Program-made: the position numbers and the translations under genes
NCBI RefSeq assembly: GCF_011927955.1
Contig: NZ_JAATJN010000001.1
Location: forward strand, 434,001 to 498,000
DNA length: 64,000 bases
Reading direction: 5' to 3'
Origin: Brevibacterium marinum
GTDB lineage: Bacteria; Actinomycetota; Actinomycetes; Actinomycetales; Brevibacteriaceae
The notes under the pieces: generated by a model
Databases searched by the model: none
Seen by the model: the letters and a program-made list of their open reading frames with translations, nothing else
Told to the model about the DNA's origin: nothing
In this document: one piece after another, positions 9,039-17,149 of the stretch
Position numbering within the stretch: the first letter of the stretch is position 1
Layout: each line of letters opens with the position of its first letter

Positions 9039-9074
9039 GGCGTGGTGTCGGCGTGCAGCATGCGCCGCGGGGGC

Positions 9075-10025
9075 TCAGACCACTGTGCCCTTGGGGGTCT
9101 TCGCGTCGAGGACGTCGATGACTGCTTGTGCCGCGGCGACTCCTGCGCGTTCTCTCGCCTCGACGGTCTGCCCGGCGAGGTGGGAGGTGATGACGACGTT
9201 GTCCATAGTTCGCAGAAGATTGTCCGCCACGATGGGCTCCTGCTGGAGGACGTCGAGTCCCGCGCCGGCGATCGCACCGGAGTTGAGCGCGCTGAGCAGG
9301 GCTTCTTCATCAACGAGGGAGCCGCGGGCCGTGTTGATCAGGACCGCCGAATTCTTCATCGCGGCGAAGGTCTCGGCGACGATGACGGGGTCGTTGCGAC
9401 CCGCTCTGCTGTGCAGGGTGAGGTAGTCGGCGGAGCCGATCGTGGTGTCGAAATCAGCGAACTCGATGCCTGCCGACTGAGCAGAATCAGAATCGGGGTG
9501 CGCAGTGGAGACGAGCACCCGCATGCCCAGCGCGGAACCGAGTGCCGCGATCGCTCGACCGCTGGGCCCGTACCCGATGACGCCGAGGGTCTTTCCTCTC
9601 AGTTCGGTTCCGGCTTCGCGGGGCCACCCGCCCTCGGCCACCCCGGCGAATACCTCCCCCAAACGCCGAGCGCAGGCGAGCATGAGGGCCAGCGCCATCT
9701 CCGCCACCGCATGATGGTTGACCCCCGGGGTGTTGCAGACGCGGATGCCGAGCTCACGGGCCGCGTCGATGTCGACGTTGTCATAGCCGACCCCGGCCCG
9801 CGCGATGACCTTCAGCCTCGGTGCGGCCGCGAGCATCTCACGGGTGATCGGCTCGCTGGCGGCGATCGCGCCGACAGCCTCACTGAACAAGGCCAGCCTC
9901 TCCTCGGAGCCGCGCGCACGTCCTGCCGGAGAGTAGAGCGGCTCGAGGCCGTGCTCGCGCAGCATCGTGTCGACGGTGTCGCCGGGGTGGAGGTAGTCGG
10001 TGGTGATGACGATGCGGTTGCTCAT
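9075..10025 (-). CDS. D-isomer-specific 2-hydroxyacid dehydrogenase (phosphoglycerate-dehydrogenase-like)
   Basis: A protein of 316 residues from ATG 10025. The NAD-binding motif is LGVIGYGPSGRAIAALG and the catalytic triad is visible as Arg in INTARGSLVDEEAL, Glu in DVLQQEP and His in TSHLAGQ. It lacks the C-terminal ACT regulatory domain of long SerA enzymes. ATG 10025 lies 3 bp after the YjbR gene stop and begins the first strand (RIVITTDYLHPG); ATG 10058 is possible but would overlap that gene. It forms an operon with the YjbR protein. The substrate is not determined. Confidence 0.8.
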   Translation of the reverse strand: MSNRIVITTDYLHPGDTVDTMLREHGLEPLYSPAGRARGSEERLALFSEAVGAIAASEPITREMLAAAPRLKVIARAGVGYDNVDIDAARELGIRVCNTPGVNHHAVAEMALALMLACARRLGEVFAGVAEGGWPREAGTELRGKTLGVIGYGPSGRAIAALGSALGMRVLVSTAHPDSDSAQSAGIEFADFDTTIGSADYLTLHSRAGRNDPVIVAETFAAMKNSAVLINTARGSLVDEEALLSALNSGAIAGAGLDVLQQEPIVADNLLRTMDNVVITSHLAGQTVEARERAGVAAAQAVIDVLDAKTPKGTVV

Positions 10026-10027
10026 GC

Positions 10028-10450
10028 TCAAGAGGATATCGGTGATTCCGGAGGCCATGTCTCCGCGGCCAACTCCCGGACCAGCCTCGCCGAGGCGGTG
10101 TTTCGGTAGGAGTCGGCGAGCAGGTCTGGGAGGTCCTCCACGTCGAGCTCGTCGAGTTCGAGTCCGATCCAGCCGGACGGACCCAGGTACATCGGGACGA
10201 AGGAGCCCGGTCGCTCAAGCATCACCTCGGCGTCCATCGGGTCGAGGAGGACGAGCAGCGCGTGTGGGTGCTGGACCATCTCGCCTGTCACGAGCTTCTC
10301 CGTACCTCCGAAGTGGGCGAAGATCTTCTTCGTGAAGAAGGTCGGGCGCCCGTGGGAGACCTTCTCCTGCGCCTCGGGCAGGCGCAGCGCGATCCGCCGC
10401 AGCCGGGCCAGCTGCGGGTCGCCAGGATCGAACATCTGAGGGTGGGCCAC
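10028..10450 (-). CDS. MmcQ/YjbR (DUF419)-family protein
   Basis: A 140-residue single-domain protein of the YjbR fold: LRRIALRLPEAQEKVSHGRPTF near the start and GSFVPMYLGPSGWIGLELD in the centre are family features. These proteins are often annotated DNA-binding by fold similarity but have no settled function. It lies immediately upstream of, and is probably co-transcribed with, the hydroxyacid dehydrogenase. Confidence 0.8.
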   Translation of the reverse strand: MAHPQMFDPGDPQLARLRRIALRLPEAQEKVSHGRPTFFTKKIFAHFGGTEKLVTGEMVQHPHALLVLLDPMDAEVMLERPGSFVPMYLGPSGWIGLELDELDVEDLPDLLADSYRNTASARLVRELAAETWPPESPISS

Positions 10451-10505
10451 CCATCAATCATACGAGTGGTCGCCGAGACCCGTTCCTGCCGACTACAGTG
10501 CATGT

Positions 10506-11687
10506 GTGAGCCAAGCAGAGGCCATCGAATCGCGTCGGAATCGGATGAGGATCGTACCCTGGGCCCTTCTGGGCGTGGCCGGTGTCGTCGTCGCCACCGG
10601 CGTGCTGCCTGTCGACAAGGCTGCGGAATTGGCGTCGACCACCGGCCCCGTGCTGATCTTCGTCGTCGCCATGACCGTCGTCGCCGAACTCGCGAGCACC
10701 GCCGGAGTCTTCACCGTCATCGCCGAACAGCTGGCCGCGTGGGGTCGCGGCCGAGTGATGCTGCTCTGGATCTTCGTGCTCATCATGGTCACCCTGATCA
10801 CGGCATTCATGTCCCTGGACACCACAGCAGTGCTCGTGACCCCGATCATCGTGCTCCTGGCCAGGCATATCGGTCTCTCGCCCCTGCCCTTCGCCCTGGC
10901 GACGGTGTGGCTGGCCAACACCGCCTCCCTCTTCCTGCCGGTGTCGAACCTGACGAACCTGCTCGCCGCCGACACCTTCGGCAGCACCCCGTTCGCCTTC
11001 GTCCGGGCGCTGTGGGTCCCGGCTCTCATCTCAGTGCTCATCACCATCGGAATGCTCACCGTCCTCCACCGAGGCTCACTCAGCGGCCGATACGAACTGG
11101 TCGAGCGGACCAGGATCCCGGACCGTCCTCTGCTTGCCGTCGGCATCATCGTCATCGCACTGATGCTGCCCCTGCTCGTCTCCGGGCTGCCGGTCTCGAT
11201 CGTGGCTTGTGGCGCAGCTCTGATCCTGGTCGCGGCGTTCGCCGTCAGGAACAGGAATGCACTCGGATTCGGCTTGGTGCCCTGGCGCACGATCGTCTTC
11301 GCGGGAAGTCTCTTCGTCCTCGTCGAGACGGTCGAGGCCCACGGGCTGACTTCTGCCCTGGCCACGGCGTCAGGTTCCGGTGAGGACGTCTGGAGTCTGC
11401 TGCGGTTGGCGGCACTCGGTGCTCTCGGCGCCAATGCCGTGAACAATCTGCCGGCGTTCCTGGCGATGTCGACTGTCGCTGAGACTCCGATGCGGATGGG
11501 CGCCCTCCTCGTCGGCGTCAATCTCGCGCCGCTGGTCTCACCGTGGGCGTCGCTGGCGACGCTGCTGTGGCATCAGCGGCTCGAACGCCTGGGCGTGGAG
11601 ATCTCCTGGCTGAGGTTCGCGGTGCTCGGGCTTGTGCTCGTCGTGCTCATCGTTCCGACGACGGTGCTGGCGCTGCGGCTCTCGTGA
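10506..11687 (+). CDS. ArsB/SLC13-type permease
   Basis: A 393-residue hydrophobic protein with about ten membrane segments. Family signatures include FMSLDTTAVLVTPIIVLLAR and WLANTASLFLPVSNLTNLLA in the first half and GANAVNNLPAFLAMSTV in the second, the inverted-repeat hairpins of the ion transporter superfamily that contains ArsB and SLC13 carriers. It starts at GTG 10506, 55 bp from the divergent YjbR gene. With no arsR or arsC nearby, an arsenite role is unproven; it could carry another anion. Confidence 0.75.
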   Translation: MSQAEAIESRRNRMRIVPWALLGVAGVVVATGVLPVDKAAELASTTGPVLIFVVAMTVVAELASTAGVFTVIAEQLAAWGRGRVMLLWIFVLIMVTLITAFMSLDTTAVLVTPIIVLLARHIGLSPLPFALATVWLANTASLFLPVSNLTNLLAADTFGSTPFAFVRALWVPALISVLITIGMLTVLHRGSLSGRYELVERTRIPDRPLLAVGIIVIALMLPLLVSGLPVSIVACGAALILVAAFAVRNRNALGFGLVPWRTIVFAGSLFVLVETVEAHGLTSALATASGSGEDVWSLLRLAALGALGANAVNNLPAFLAMSTVAETPMRMGALLVGVNLAPLVSPWASLATLLWHQRLERLGVEISWLRFAVLGLVLVVLIVPTTVLALRLS

Positions 11688-12047
11688 AGTCGCCACTCTC
11701 GATGGCGTGCTCGCGGCCCTCACTCCTCCCGAGAATCAATACCGTCCAGGCATCATCACATGCTTTTAAAACCTTGGACAGTGCAACGGACGGCTTCGTA
11801 GGCTGAAGCCACCCATTTCATCGAGCACACGGAAGTGCGCGGGAAATACCGAGTCGAGGGACATCGTGAAGAAGGACTACTCACCGGACATACCTGGACC
11901 CTGAATCCTCCAGACTCCATCGTCACTTCTCCAGAGACTGCACAGACGCATCAGATCACCGGGCCACGTCGCGAGTCGAGTGCCACGGCCGGTCACGACT
12001 CCGGCATTCCGAGACATGCCGGTATCCCGAAAGAGGACCAATTGACA
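11688..12047. other. long leader/intergenic region before the Nramp-family gene
   Basis: There is no convincing gene in this 360-bp stretch. An open frame from 11835 continues into the Nramp gene, but its N-terminal part is polar and unlike the family. The only structure I see is the promoter element at 11739-11804, which would give an untranslated leader of more than 200 nt. Confidence 0.6.
11739..11804 (+). promoter_or_regulatory. LysR-type box plus promoter (copy C of a three-copy element)
   Basis: The dyad ATACCGTCCAGGCAT (11739-11753) keeps the T-N11-A spacing. TTGGAC (11774-11779) begins exactly 35 bp after the dyad start, and TAGGCT (11799-11804) follows after 19 bp. Copies at 27603-27668 (minus) and 30685-30750 have identical spacings. 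The dyad matches the 30685 copy at 9 of 15 positions, with the conserved ends ATAC and GCAT. Confidence 0.6.
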
Positions 12048-13340
12048 GTGAACAGCGACAACCACGCCACGGCTTCGACGAAGAAACGGAGGCTCTTGAG
12101 CTCGATCCGTGATTTCGGACCGGGAATCATCGCCGTCCTGGCCATGATGGGCGCAGGCGATCTCGTCACCGCATCGGTGTCGGGCTCGAACTACGGGTAC
12201 AGCCTGATGTGGCTGCTCGTCGCCTCCCTGCTCATCCGCTTCGTCATCGTCAACATCATGGGCCGGTATCAGGTCCTCAACCTCAAAGGGCAGTCGATCG
12301 TCGAGGGCTACAACGATGTGTCGAGGTTCTATCCGTGGGCCATCGGCATCGCCGCACTCATCAGCGGGCACCTCCTCAACGGCTACATGATCAGGGGCGC
12401 AGGCGAGGCAGTCGCCAAGATCGTCACCATCGGCGACCCCTTTCTCTGGTCGTGCATTCTGGTGCTGGCCAGCGTCTTCGTCATCGGGCGGAACGTCTAC
12501 AACACCATCGAAAAGGGCATGAAGGTCCTGTTGGCGATGATGACCGTGGCCTTCTTGGGACTGGCGATCTACTCGGTCCCCGACATCGGCGGACTCATCC
12601 GCGGAACCATCGGCTTCGGCATTCCGGACAACACCGGAGCCTTCGGAGTCTTCGCCGTCGCGCTGTCACTCATCGGCGCGGTGGCAGGGTCGATGGCGAA
12701 CTTCCTCTACCCCTATTATGTCCGCGACAAGGGCTGGAAGGGCGCCGCCTTCAAGAAGCTGCAGCGCAATGACATCCTGTTCGGGATCTCCGCCGCCATC
12801 GTCATCAGCCTCTCCATCTGGGTCGTCGGAGCCGAGATCCTCCGACCGAACGGAATCCAAGTATCGAGCCTTGACGACATCTCGCAAGCCCTCACTATCC
12901 ACCTGGGCAGCGTCGGCGGAGTCATCTTCTACCTCGGCGCGTTCGGGATCCTCTACAGCAGCGTCGTCGGCTTCGCCAACGGCTTCCCGAAGGTGATCAT
13001 CGACTGCCTGCACATCGTGCGGCCGCAGAGACGAGAGCAGTACGGCTCCAAGTTCGAGAACGATCCGCTGTTCAAATGGTTCAGCCTCTTCATTCTCATC
13101 TCCCCCGTCCTCTGGTCGGTGCCCGGAATGCCGGGATTCGTCACCATGGCCGTGTTCGTCACGGGGCTGCAGGCGATCATCGTGCCCCTTGTGGCCATCG
13201 GCCTGCTGATCCTTGCGAACAAGTCGAGCAACTTCGGCAAACACAGGGCCAACCTGTTCGAGAACATCATCCTGGTTGCCACCACGCTGCTGACCATTTG
13301 GGTGACCGTTCAGGTCATCGTCGGCTGGTTCGCCGGCTGA
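12048..13340 (+). CDS. divergent Nramp-family transporter
   Basis: A membrane protein of about 430 residues with the Nramp layout. The first helix reads GPGIIAVLAMMGAGDLVTAS; canonical Nramp proteins have DPGN at the GAGD position. In the sixth helix region the usual MPH is replaced (GSMANFLYPYY), so both metal-binding motifs are altered. The start is GTG 12048, or TTG 12042 which is closer to AGAGGA. An upstream promoter shared with aldarate genes suggests co-regulation with them. The substrate may be a metal such as magnesium, needed by the enolase-type dehydratases, or something else; manganese/iron uptake should not be assumed. Confidence 0.7.
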   Translation: MNSDNHATASTKKRRLLSSIRDFGPGIIAVLAMMGAGDLVTASVSGSNYGYSLMWLLVASLLIRFVIVNIMGRYQVLNLKGQSIVEGYNDVSRFYPWAIGIAALISGHLLNGYMIRGAGEAVAKIVTIGDPFLWSCILVLASVFVIGRNVYNTIEKGMKVLLAMMTVAFLGLAIYSVPDIGGLIRGTIGFGIPDNTGAFGVFAVALSLIGAVAGSMANFLYPYYVRDKGWKGAAFKKLQRNDILFGISAAIVISLSIWVVGAEILRPNGIQVSSLDDISQALTIHLGSVGGVIFYLGAFGILYSSVVGFANGFPKVIIDCLHIVRPQRREQYGSKFENDPLFKWFSLFILISPVLWSVPGMPGFVTMAVFVTGLQAIIVPLVAIGLLILANKSSNFGKHRANLFENIILVATTLLTIWVTVQVIVGWFAG

Positions 13341-13388
13341 GGCACTGGCGGACTCAGACCCGCAGATCAGAGCCCGGCTGACGCAGCT

Positions 13389-14786
13389 TCACTGCACCGC
13401 TCCGAGCACCTCGTTCATCGCTTCCGTCGCCGAGGGGTGGGTGTAGATGGTGTCGCGCAGCTCGGTGGAGGTGACGTCATGGCGCATCGCCAGGGCCACG
13501 GTGTTGATGACCTCCTGTGAGTGCACGTGCACAAGTGCCGCGCCGAGGATAAGGTCGGTGGCTCCATCGACGACGAACTTGACGATGCCGCGCGGGTCGC
13601 CCTCGATCTTCGCCCGAGGTGCGGCGGCGATGTCGGCCATCGCCTTCGCCCCGACCTTGACGTCATAGCCCTGCTCGCGGGCGGCGTCCTCGCTCAGCCC
13701 GACGCGCGCCACGGGCGGGGTGAGGAACATCGTGTAGGGCACGGCATTGCGGTCGGCGGTCGTCCGCTCACCTTCGCCGAGCAGCTGGTCGGCGAGGACC
13801 CGGTTGTCGTCGAGGGAGATGTAGGTGAACATCGGCCCGCCCTTGACGTCACCGACGGCGAAGACTCCCTCGACCGAGGCACGCAGATGCTCGTCGACCG
13901 TGATGAAGCCCTTCTCATCGACGTCGATGCCGGCCTTGTCCAAGCCCAGCTCTGATGTGGCCGGCGCTCGACCGACGGCCAGGAGGACCGCCTCGGCGTC
14001 GATGGTCTGCTCTTCACCGTCGACCTCGTAGGTCACCGTGGCCTTCTCGGACCCATCGGCCACCGCGGTCACCGACGCCTCATTGACGATCGTGACGCCG
14101 TCATCGGACAGAGCCGAAGCGACCACCTCGGCGACGTCGGAATCCTCACCGGCCAGCGGGCGCTGACCACGGTCGAGGACGGTGACTTGGGAGCCGAACT
14201 GGGTGAACATCGACGCGAATTCGAGGCCGATGTAGCCGCCGCCGACGATGACCAGGCGCTTGGGGAACGGGGTCACGTGCTGCAGGGACTCGGAATCGTG
14301 GATGCGTCCGCCGAGCTCCGCTCCCTCGATCGGTGGGACGTTCGCGACCGAGCCGGTGTTGACGACGACGGTGTCGGCGGTGATCTGCATGCTCTCGGGC
14401 CCACCTGTGACGAGGACTTCGCGTTCGCCGGTGAACTCGGCGCGGCCGGAGACCAGGAGGACGGAGTCGAGGTCGTCGAGCATCGAGAAGTTCTTCTTCC
14501 GCATGGCCCCGGTCAGGGTGTCGCGGCGCTCGACGGCGGTGGCGAAGTAGTCGTCAGTGTCGTCGGACTCGCGTTTGCTCTCTGCGTCGTGGACGAGGAT
14601 CTTCGTGGGGATGCAGGCGATGTTGATGCAGGCTCCGCCGATCATCGCATCCGACTGTTCGACGACGGCGACGCGCTTGCCGGCTCGAGCCATGGTTCCA
14701 GCCAGCGTCTTACCGCCCTTGCCCCAGCCGACGACGAGGAGGTCCACGTGCTCGCGCTGATCGACTTCCAGATTGTTCTCAGCCAT
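13389..14786 (-). CDS. RclA-like pyridine nucleotide-disulfide oxidoreductase
   Basis: A 465-residue flavoprotein of the dihydrolipoamide dehydrogenase/mercuric reductase superfamily. It has an FAD motif (VVGWGKGGKTLAGTMARAG), a redox disulfide in GGACINIACIPTK, an NAD(P) motif (VIVGGGYIGLEFASMF) and a dimerisation domain ending YTHPSATEAMNEVL. The CINIxC spacing and tail resemble RclA, which protects against reactive chlorine or hypothiocyanite stress, rather than a lipoamide dehydrogenase. AAGGAA precedes ATG 14786. It is convergent with the Nramp-family gene; no regulator is adjacent. Confidence 0.8.
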   Translation of the reverse strand: MAENNLEVDQREHVDLLVVGWGKGGKTLAGTMARAGKRVAVVEQSDAMIGGACINIACIPTKILVHDAESKRESDDTDDYFATAVERRDTLTGAMRKKNFSMLDDLDSVLLVSGRAEFTGEREVLVTGGPESMQITADTVVVNTGSVANVPPIEGAELGGRIHDSESLQHVTPFPKRLVIVGGGYIGLEFASMFTQFGSQVTVLDRGQRPLAGEDSDVAEVVASALSDDGVTIVNEASVTAVADGSEKATVTYEVDGEEQTIDAEAVLLAVGRAPATSELGLDKAGIDVDEKGFITVDEHLRASVEGVFAVGDVKGGPMFTYISLDDNRVLADQLLGEGERTTADRNAVPYTMFLTPPVARVGLSEDAAREQGYDVKVGAKAMADIAAAPRAKIEGDPRGIVKFVVDGATDLILGAALVHVHSQEVINTVALAMRHDVTSTELRDTIYTHPSATEAMNEVLGAVQ

Positions 14787-14838
14787 GACCGATTCCTTCC
14801 TGCAGACGATGCGGTTCCGCCAGCCTACTCCGGATGCT

Positions 14839-15612
14839 TCAACATCGGACCTCGCCGAGGTGGGTCGACGTCAACGACATCGAGCTGGGATTGCCCCGGG
14901 TCGAGTTCATCGTGAAGCTGGCCTTCCACGGCAGGTACCGGTCGTCGGAGGACTCGATGAGATCGCCCGCACTGGTGAACGCGCGGCGCCTCACCCGCAG
15001 CAGCGGTGTGCCGACGGGAACGTCGAGCAGCGCGGCGTCGTCCTCGTTCGCGCCGATCGCGTCAATGGTCCGCGACGCCCGGCTGATGTCGACGCCCCGG
15101 TCGATGAGCTCCTGATAGATCGAACCGGAATCGGTGTCGAAGGCGAGCACATGGCGGCCGAACTCCAGGGGGTAGTTGAGCCGTTCGACCATGGTGGGCA
15201 CATCGTCCATGAGGCGCAGCCGGAAGACGGAGACGACCGGGTCGCCGTCGGGAATGCGCAGGCTCGCGGCCAGTGGCTTCTCCGCAGGCTGGCGAGCGAC
15301 CCATTGGGTGCGCTGACCGGGGACGATGTCGGCGTTGTGGCACCACTGCGAGAAGGAGATGATGTCATCGAAGGACTGGGTGGGCACATTGTCGAGCACA
15401 ACGGTCCGACGCCCCCGGCCCGAGGAGATGAGCCCTTCGGTCCGCAGCGTCGACATCGCCTGTCGGACGGGGCCGCGGGAGCTGGTGAACTTCCGGGTCA
15501 GCTCCGCCTCCGAGGGCAATTCGTCCCCCGGCTGGAAGTGGCCCTCGCGAATCGCGGTCCGCAGGTAGTGGGCGATCTCGTCGTGCTGCTGTCGCGTGCG
15601 CTGCTGAGTCAT
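14839..15612 (-). CDS. GntR-family (HutC/PhnF-type, UTRA domain) regulator of the phosphonate genes
   Basis: 257 residues from ATG 15612. The N-terminal winged helix is GntR-like (IREGHFQPGDELPSEAEL, then GPVRQAMSTLRTEGLI), and the C-terminal part has UTRA features (PVVSVFRLRLMDDVPTMVE, then LLRVRRRAFTSAGDLIESS). Longer frames further upstream are poorly conserved in type. It is divergent from the phosphonate oxidoreductase and transporter genes, the arrangement of PhnF-like regulators. Repeated TTGTAYAKACATGT sites in the two neighbouring promoters are probable targets. Confidence 0.85.
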   Translation of the reverse strand: MTQQRTRQQHDEIAHYLRTAIREGHFQPGDELPSEAELTRKFTSSRGPVRQAMSTLRTEGLISSGRGRRTVVLDNVPTQSFDDIISFSQWCHNADIVPGQRTQWVARQPAEKPLAASLRIPDGDPVVSVFRLRLMDDVPTMVERLNYPLEFGRHVLAFDTDSGSIYQELIDRGVDISRASRTIDAIGANEDDAALLDVPVGTPLLRVRRRAFTSAGDLIESSDDRYLPWKASFTMNSTRGNPSSMSLTSTHLGEVRC

Positions 15613-15838
15613 GTGTGCTGGTCTCGTCGGGGTCGGGGATGGGGGCAGGCGCTTCCACCTGTGCTCTCGTGCTGCCGGAGGCGCCGTCGTGCTGCTCTGT
15701 GCTGCCGTGCTGCTCTGCTGCCGGAGCTGCCGCTGCACTGGTCGGTCACCGGTCACCCCTACTTCTTAGATCCGTCGGGTGAACCTGAAGTGCCGACCGG
15801 CATCCGCAGCCTCGCGTTCAGGTGAACAATCACCAAAC

Positions 15839-15854
15839 TTGTACATACATGTAC
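15839..15854. promoter_or_regulatory. candidate GntR operator (copy 1)
   Basis: TTGTACATACATGTAC contains the perfect inverted repeat GTACAT-AC-ATGTAC. It lies 35 bp before the FAD oxidoreductase start and matches a second site at 17073-17086 (consensus TTGTAYAKACATGT). Confidence 0.55.
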
Positions 15855-15888
15855 TCATCGTAGCCGAGGAAACGACCATGATGGGGGA

Positions 15889-17061
15889 ATGTCGACAACA
15901 GATCTCATCATCACCGGCTCCGGAATTCTGGGCCTGGCCACCGCGTTCCTCGCTCACCGACAGGGCCGGCGCGTCCGCGTCATCGACCGCTGCGCCCGTC
16001 CGGTCGGATCATCCGTACAGAACTTCGGTCACGCCTGCTTCACGGGGCAAGCCGACGACATCCAAGACCTGGCCATGACCTCTCGAGCCGGTTGGCAGCA
16101 GGCCGCCGCAGCGACCGGAATCTGGGCCGCAGAGACCGGTTCGTACATTCCGGCCATGACCGAGCCGGAGCTTCGCGTGCTCCAGGAGTTCGCCGATCAC
16201 CGAGGTCCAGATCAGGCTCGCCTGCTCGGCGCCGAGGAGGTTGCGAGCGCCGTCGGGAATCCGAACCTGGGTGCCGTCGGAGGGGCCCACTTGCCCCAAG
16301 ATATGCGCGTCGACCCGCGGGAGGCCGCCCCGGCGATCGCCCGCTGGCTCGCCGATCGGGGCGTCGAATTCACCTGGAACACCACCGTCACCGAGGTGGC
16401 CGACGGCACCGTGTCCACCAACCGCGGTCAGTTCCACGCTGAGCAGGTCGTCGTGTGCCCGGGCCTCGGACTGAGTGCTCTCTTCCCCTCCATCGCCGAA
16501 GCCCACGGTGTTCGCACCTGCACCTTGGTCATGTCCCTGATCGAGCGTCCGCGGCACATCCCCACCGGGCTCGCCCTGCTCACGGGAACGTCCCTGGCCC
16601 GCTACGACGGATTCGCCGCGATGCCGGGAGCATCGGCCCTGCGGGAGGACCTCGCGCAGCGGGAACCCGAGCTCGTCGACGTCATCGCCAACCTCATGGT
16701 CACAGACATCGCCGACGGCCTGCTCATCGGCGACTCCCATGCCTATAGCCTCAGTCCCGAGCCCTTCATCGACGAGACCATCGCCGATCTCCTGCTCGAC
16801 CGTGTCACCGGCATCCTCGGCATCGACGCGCCTGTCGTCTCTCAGCGTTGGCTCGGGCACTACGCGGACAGCACGGACACGAACCTGATCCTCGAGCACC
16901 CCGACGAACGGACGACGGTCGCTGTGGTCACCTCGGGGATCGGGATGACCCTGTCCTTCGGGATCGCGGACCGCATCCTCGGCGGTTCACCCATCGAGAC
17001 CGCCGCCTCAGTCACCGCCGACACCCCAACCTCCGATGAAGTTGTCATGTCCGGTCGGTGA
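15889..17061 (+). CDS. phosphonate-associated FAD-dependent oxidoreductase (TIGR03364-type)
   Basis: A 390-residue DAO-fold flavoprotein: N-terminal FAD motif IITGSGILGLATAFLAHRQG, then GSSVQNFGHACFTGQ, and a C-terminal GIGMTLSFGIADRIL that closes the FAD site. This group is known to co-occur with PhnX-like hydrolases and phosphonate transporters and not with the PhnW transaminase. It is proposed to deaminate an aminoalkylphosphonate, such as 2-aminoethylphosphonate or an N-methyl or hydroxy form, oxidatively to the aldehyde. Gene order here supports this; the exact substrate is inferred. Confidence 0.8.
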   Translation: MSTTDLIITGSGILGLATAFLAHRQGRRVRVIDRCARPVGSSVQNFGHACFTGQADDIQDLAMTSRAGWQQAAAATGIWAAETGSYIPAMTEPELRVLQEFADHRGPDQARLLGAEEVASAVGNPNLGAVGGAHLPQDMRVDPREAAPAIARWLADRGVEFTWNTTVTEVADGTVSTNRGQFHAEQVVVCPGLGLSALFPSIAEAHGVRTCTLVMSLIERPRHIPTGLALLTGTSLARYDGFAAMPGASALREDLAQREPELVDVIANLMVTDIADGLLIGDSHAYSLSPEPFIDETIADLLLDRVTGILGIDAPVVSQRWLGHYADSTDTNLILEHPDERTTVAVVTSGIGMTLSFGIADRILGGSPIETAASVTADTPTSDEVVMSGR

Positions 17062-17072
17062 ACAGCCCTGAA

Positions 17073-17086
17073 TTGTATAGACATGT
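17073..17086. promoter_or_regulatory. candidate GntR operator (copy 2)
   Basis: TTGTATAGACATGT lies in the gap before phnD. It contains GTATAGAC, matching the HutC-subfamily pattern GT-N-TA-N-AC, and differs from copy 1 at 15839 at only two positions. Confidence 0.55.
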
Positions 17087-17149
17087 TGATTCGAGATGTC
17101 GAAGAATGAGACCAAGCGATCACCCCGACCACTCGAAAGGCAGGCCGCC

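Noticed and set aside
11835..12047. N-terminal extension of the Nramp-family protein
   Set aside because: The frame is open, but the sequence is polar and without family features, and a ribosome site (AGAGGA) lies just before the internal GTG/TTG.
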